From Photobacterium pectinilyticum (lineage in GTDB: Bacteria > Pseudomonadota > Gammaproteobacteria > Enterobacterales > Vibrionaceae): 64,000 bases of DNA. The notes under the pieces are model-generated. The model had not been told where the DNA came from, did not search any database, and saw only the letters and a program-made list of their open reading frames with translations. Location: contig NZ_JANEYT010000014.1 of the NCBI RefSeq assembly GCF_024357955.1, positions 28,880 through 92,879 of the forward strand, written 5' to 3'. Shown piece by piece: positions 63,228-64,000 of the stretch. Positions within the stretch are counted from its first letter, which is position 1, and each line of letters starts with the position of its first letter. Position numbers and translations under genes: made by a program.

Positions 63228-63740
63228 CTAATTTTCCGAAACAGGTCGTCTGAATAGAATAAATCTAGCTTCTTGATTGTAGATAGCACGGCTGCAGATA
63301 GATGCTACGGTGATACAGAAGCATATCGTAGTAAACATGAGATGAATATAATGTAGTGGAGACCAAAGAAAATAATATTGCGTAGAAAATCGTACCTGAT
63401 ATCAGCCTAATAATCACTGTTCTTGTATCGATATCTCTCCAGTATAAGGCTATTATGAATGCCGAAAGTACTGGCATATTATAGAGCCCACTTAATTGCC
63501 GCAACATTGCGATGATTGACAAATGGTTCATGAATATCACAGAAGTAAAGTGTTGCCGATGAGTTTAGCGTGCTGTTAAACGTACTTAAGCTTGTCCCAA
63601 GCATAACTCCCGCAAATGTACTGCTCAGATAGCTAGGTAATAGGTCACCCACCAGTCGTCCATACGCAACAGCACCGATGGGGCCATAGAGTTTGCAGGT
63701 ACGAACAACACAATATGTGAAATCTCTTTAAGTGTAGGTT
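63228..63740 (-). pseudogene. Decayed SSS-family sodium/sugar symporter
   Basis: Translation of the minus strand in three frames recovers consecutive pieces of an SSS (SglT-like) symporter. From ~63720: HIVLFVPA in one frame, then LYGPIGAVAYGRLVGDLLPSYL and FAGVMLGTSLSTFNSTLNSS in the next, then after ~63530 LSGLYNMPVLSAFIIALYWRD and RTVIIRLISGTIFYAILFSL, and finally WSPLHYIHLMFTTICFCI running to a TAG at 63228-63230. At least three frameshifts, an internal deletion (about 100 residues missing between the SSTFNS-type motif and LSGLYNMPV) and loss of the 5' half are required. It cannot make a working carrier. Confidence 0.85.
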
Positions 63741-64000
63741 ACTCATCGTCATCGGTTTTTTGTCGGAATTTTAAAAAAATACTAGGTATATCCGCTTCCT
63801 CAATTCGTAAGCAGTGGTAAGGTTAGGTGAGGTATATAAGCTAAGAACTATGTTACTAATTGCGAATTTTTCTGTAGTTCTGAATGGTTACGTTCGGTGT
63901 TGTGTTTAACTGGGGTGTTAATCCAGGGTGAGATCACGAACGTTTTCTGACCAAATTCTGTAAGTTTGACCGGCAGATCGATTTATGATCTTATACTCCC
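63741..64000. other. Right edge, nothing recognised
   Basis: These 260 bases hold no coding frame, repeat copy or terminator I can support. They may contain the eroded 5' part of the symporter and the upstream region of a gene beyond the window. Confidence 0.35.

Noticed and set aside
63865..64000. Possible insertion-sequence end at the right edge
   Set aside because: The sequence has a short GATC-rich palindrome, but no transposase frame or terminal inverted repeat is available to support it.
1..64000. Search for tRNA, rRNA, CRISPR arrays, integrases and intact IS elements
   Set aside because: None found by eye on either strand; short tRNAs of unusual sequence cannot be fully excluded without a covariance search.

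Overview
The window looks like chromosomal DNA of a marine gammaproteobacterium of the Vibrionaceae (Vibrio/Photobacterium-like). This rests on recognised gene content rather than any search: a VemP-type arrest peptide in front of a stand-alone secDF pair, a solitary astB, aapJQMP, a YhhY-type acetyltransferase, an OvoA ovothiol enzyme, the Kef ancillary/antiporter pair, a YaiL/DUF2058 protein and the rbsDACBKR order. I see no rRNA, tRNA, CRISPR array, integrase or intact insertion sequence.

Layout. 0-9 kb: housekeeping and small envelope genes, including ovoA with a DUF1289/CWC partner, several secreted or lipoprotein hypotheticals, two GNAT acetyltransferases and a SRPBCC protein. 9-14.6 kb: a Pho-box promoter in front of a tiny reading frame, then the general amino-acid ABC transporter aapJQMP. 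14.6-20.2 kb: a secreted repeat protein, a likely sigma-54-driven small RNA, a kef pair, and nupC preceded by a possible 47-codon leader. 20.8-26.9 kb: a beta-hydroxyacid dehydrogenase, vemP-secD-secF and metC. 27-36 kb: small proteins, tag, a CDF metal transporter, a tautomerase-like protein, astB, DUF2058, and a hydrolase/LysR/SDR cluster. 36.3-42.7 kb: the complete ribose operon rbsDACBKR on the minus strand with palindromic operators. 43-50.5 kb: modE, a three-gene YtkA-like/dihaem peroxidase/DoxX-like cassette, a VOC protein, a YcaQ-type glycosylase, and small genes including ydcH and an AhpD-like protein. 50.8-63.7 kb: a sugar-catabolic accessory block, AT-rich in its right-hand part: a DUF5107-TPR protein, ROK regulator, GPH symporter, GH2 hydrolase with a discoidin-like tail, an AraA/FucI-superfamily isomerase, a RhaT-like transporter and a decayed SSS sugar symporter.

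How parts work together. aapJQMP and rbsDACBK are uptake systems in which extra RNA structure (a 162-bp repeat and hairpins) sits beside the binding-protein gene. VemP is expected to sense protein export and control secDF translation. In the right-hand block, a glycoside enters through the GPH symporter, is cleaved in the cytoplasm by the GH2 enzyme, and the freed sugar (also imported by the RhaT-like carrier) is isomerised; kinase and aldolase steps are not in the window.

The strongest non-gene signal is a family of six interspersed palindromic repeats in two sizes (48 bp and 162 bp), five of which lie within 6 bp of a stop codon. The most novel-looking RNA signal is the sigma-54 promoter/terminator pair at 15.40-15.56 kb.
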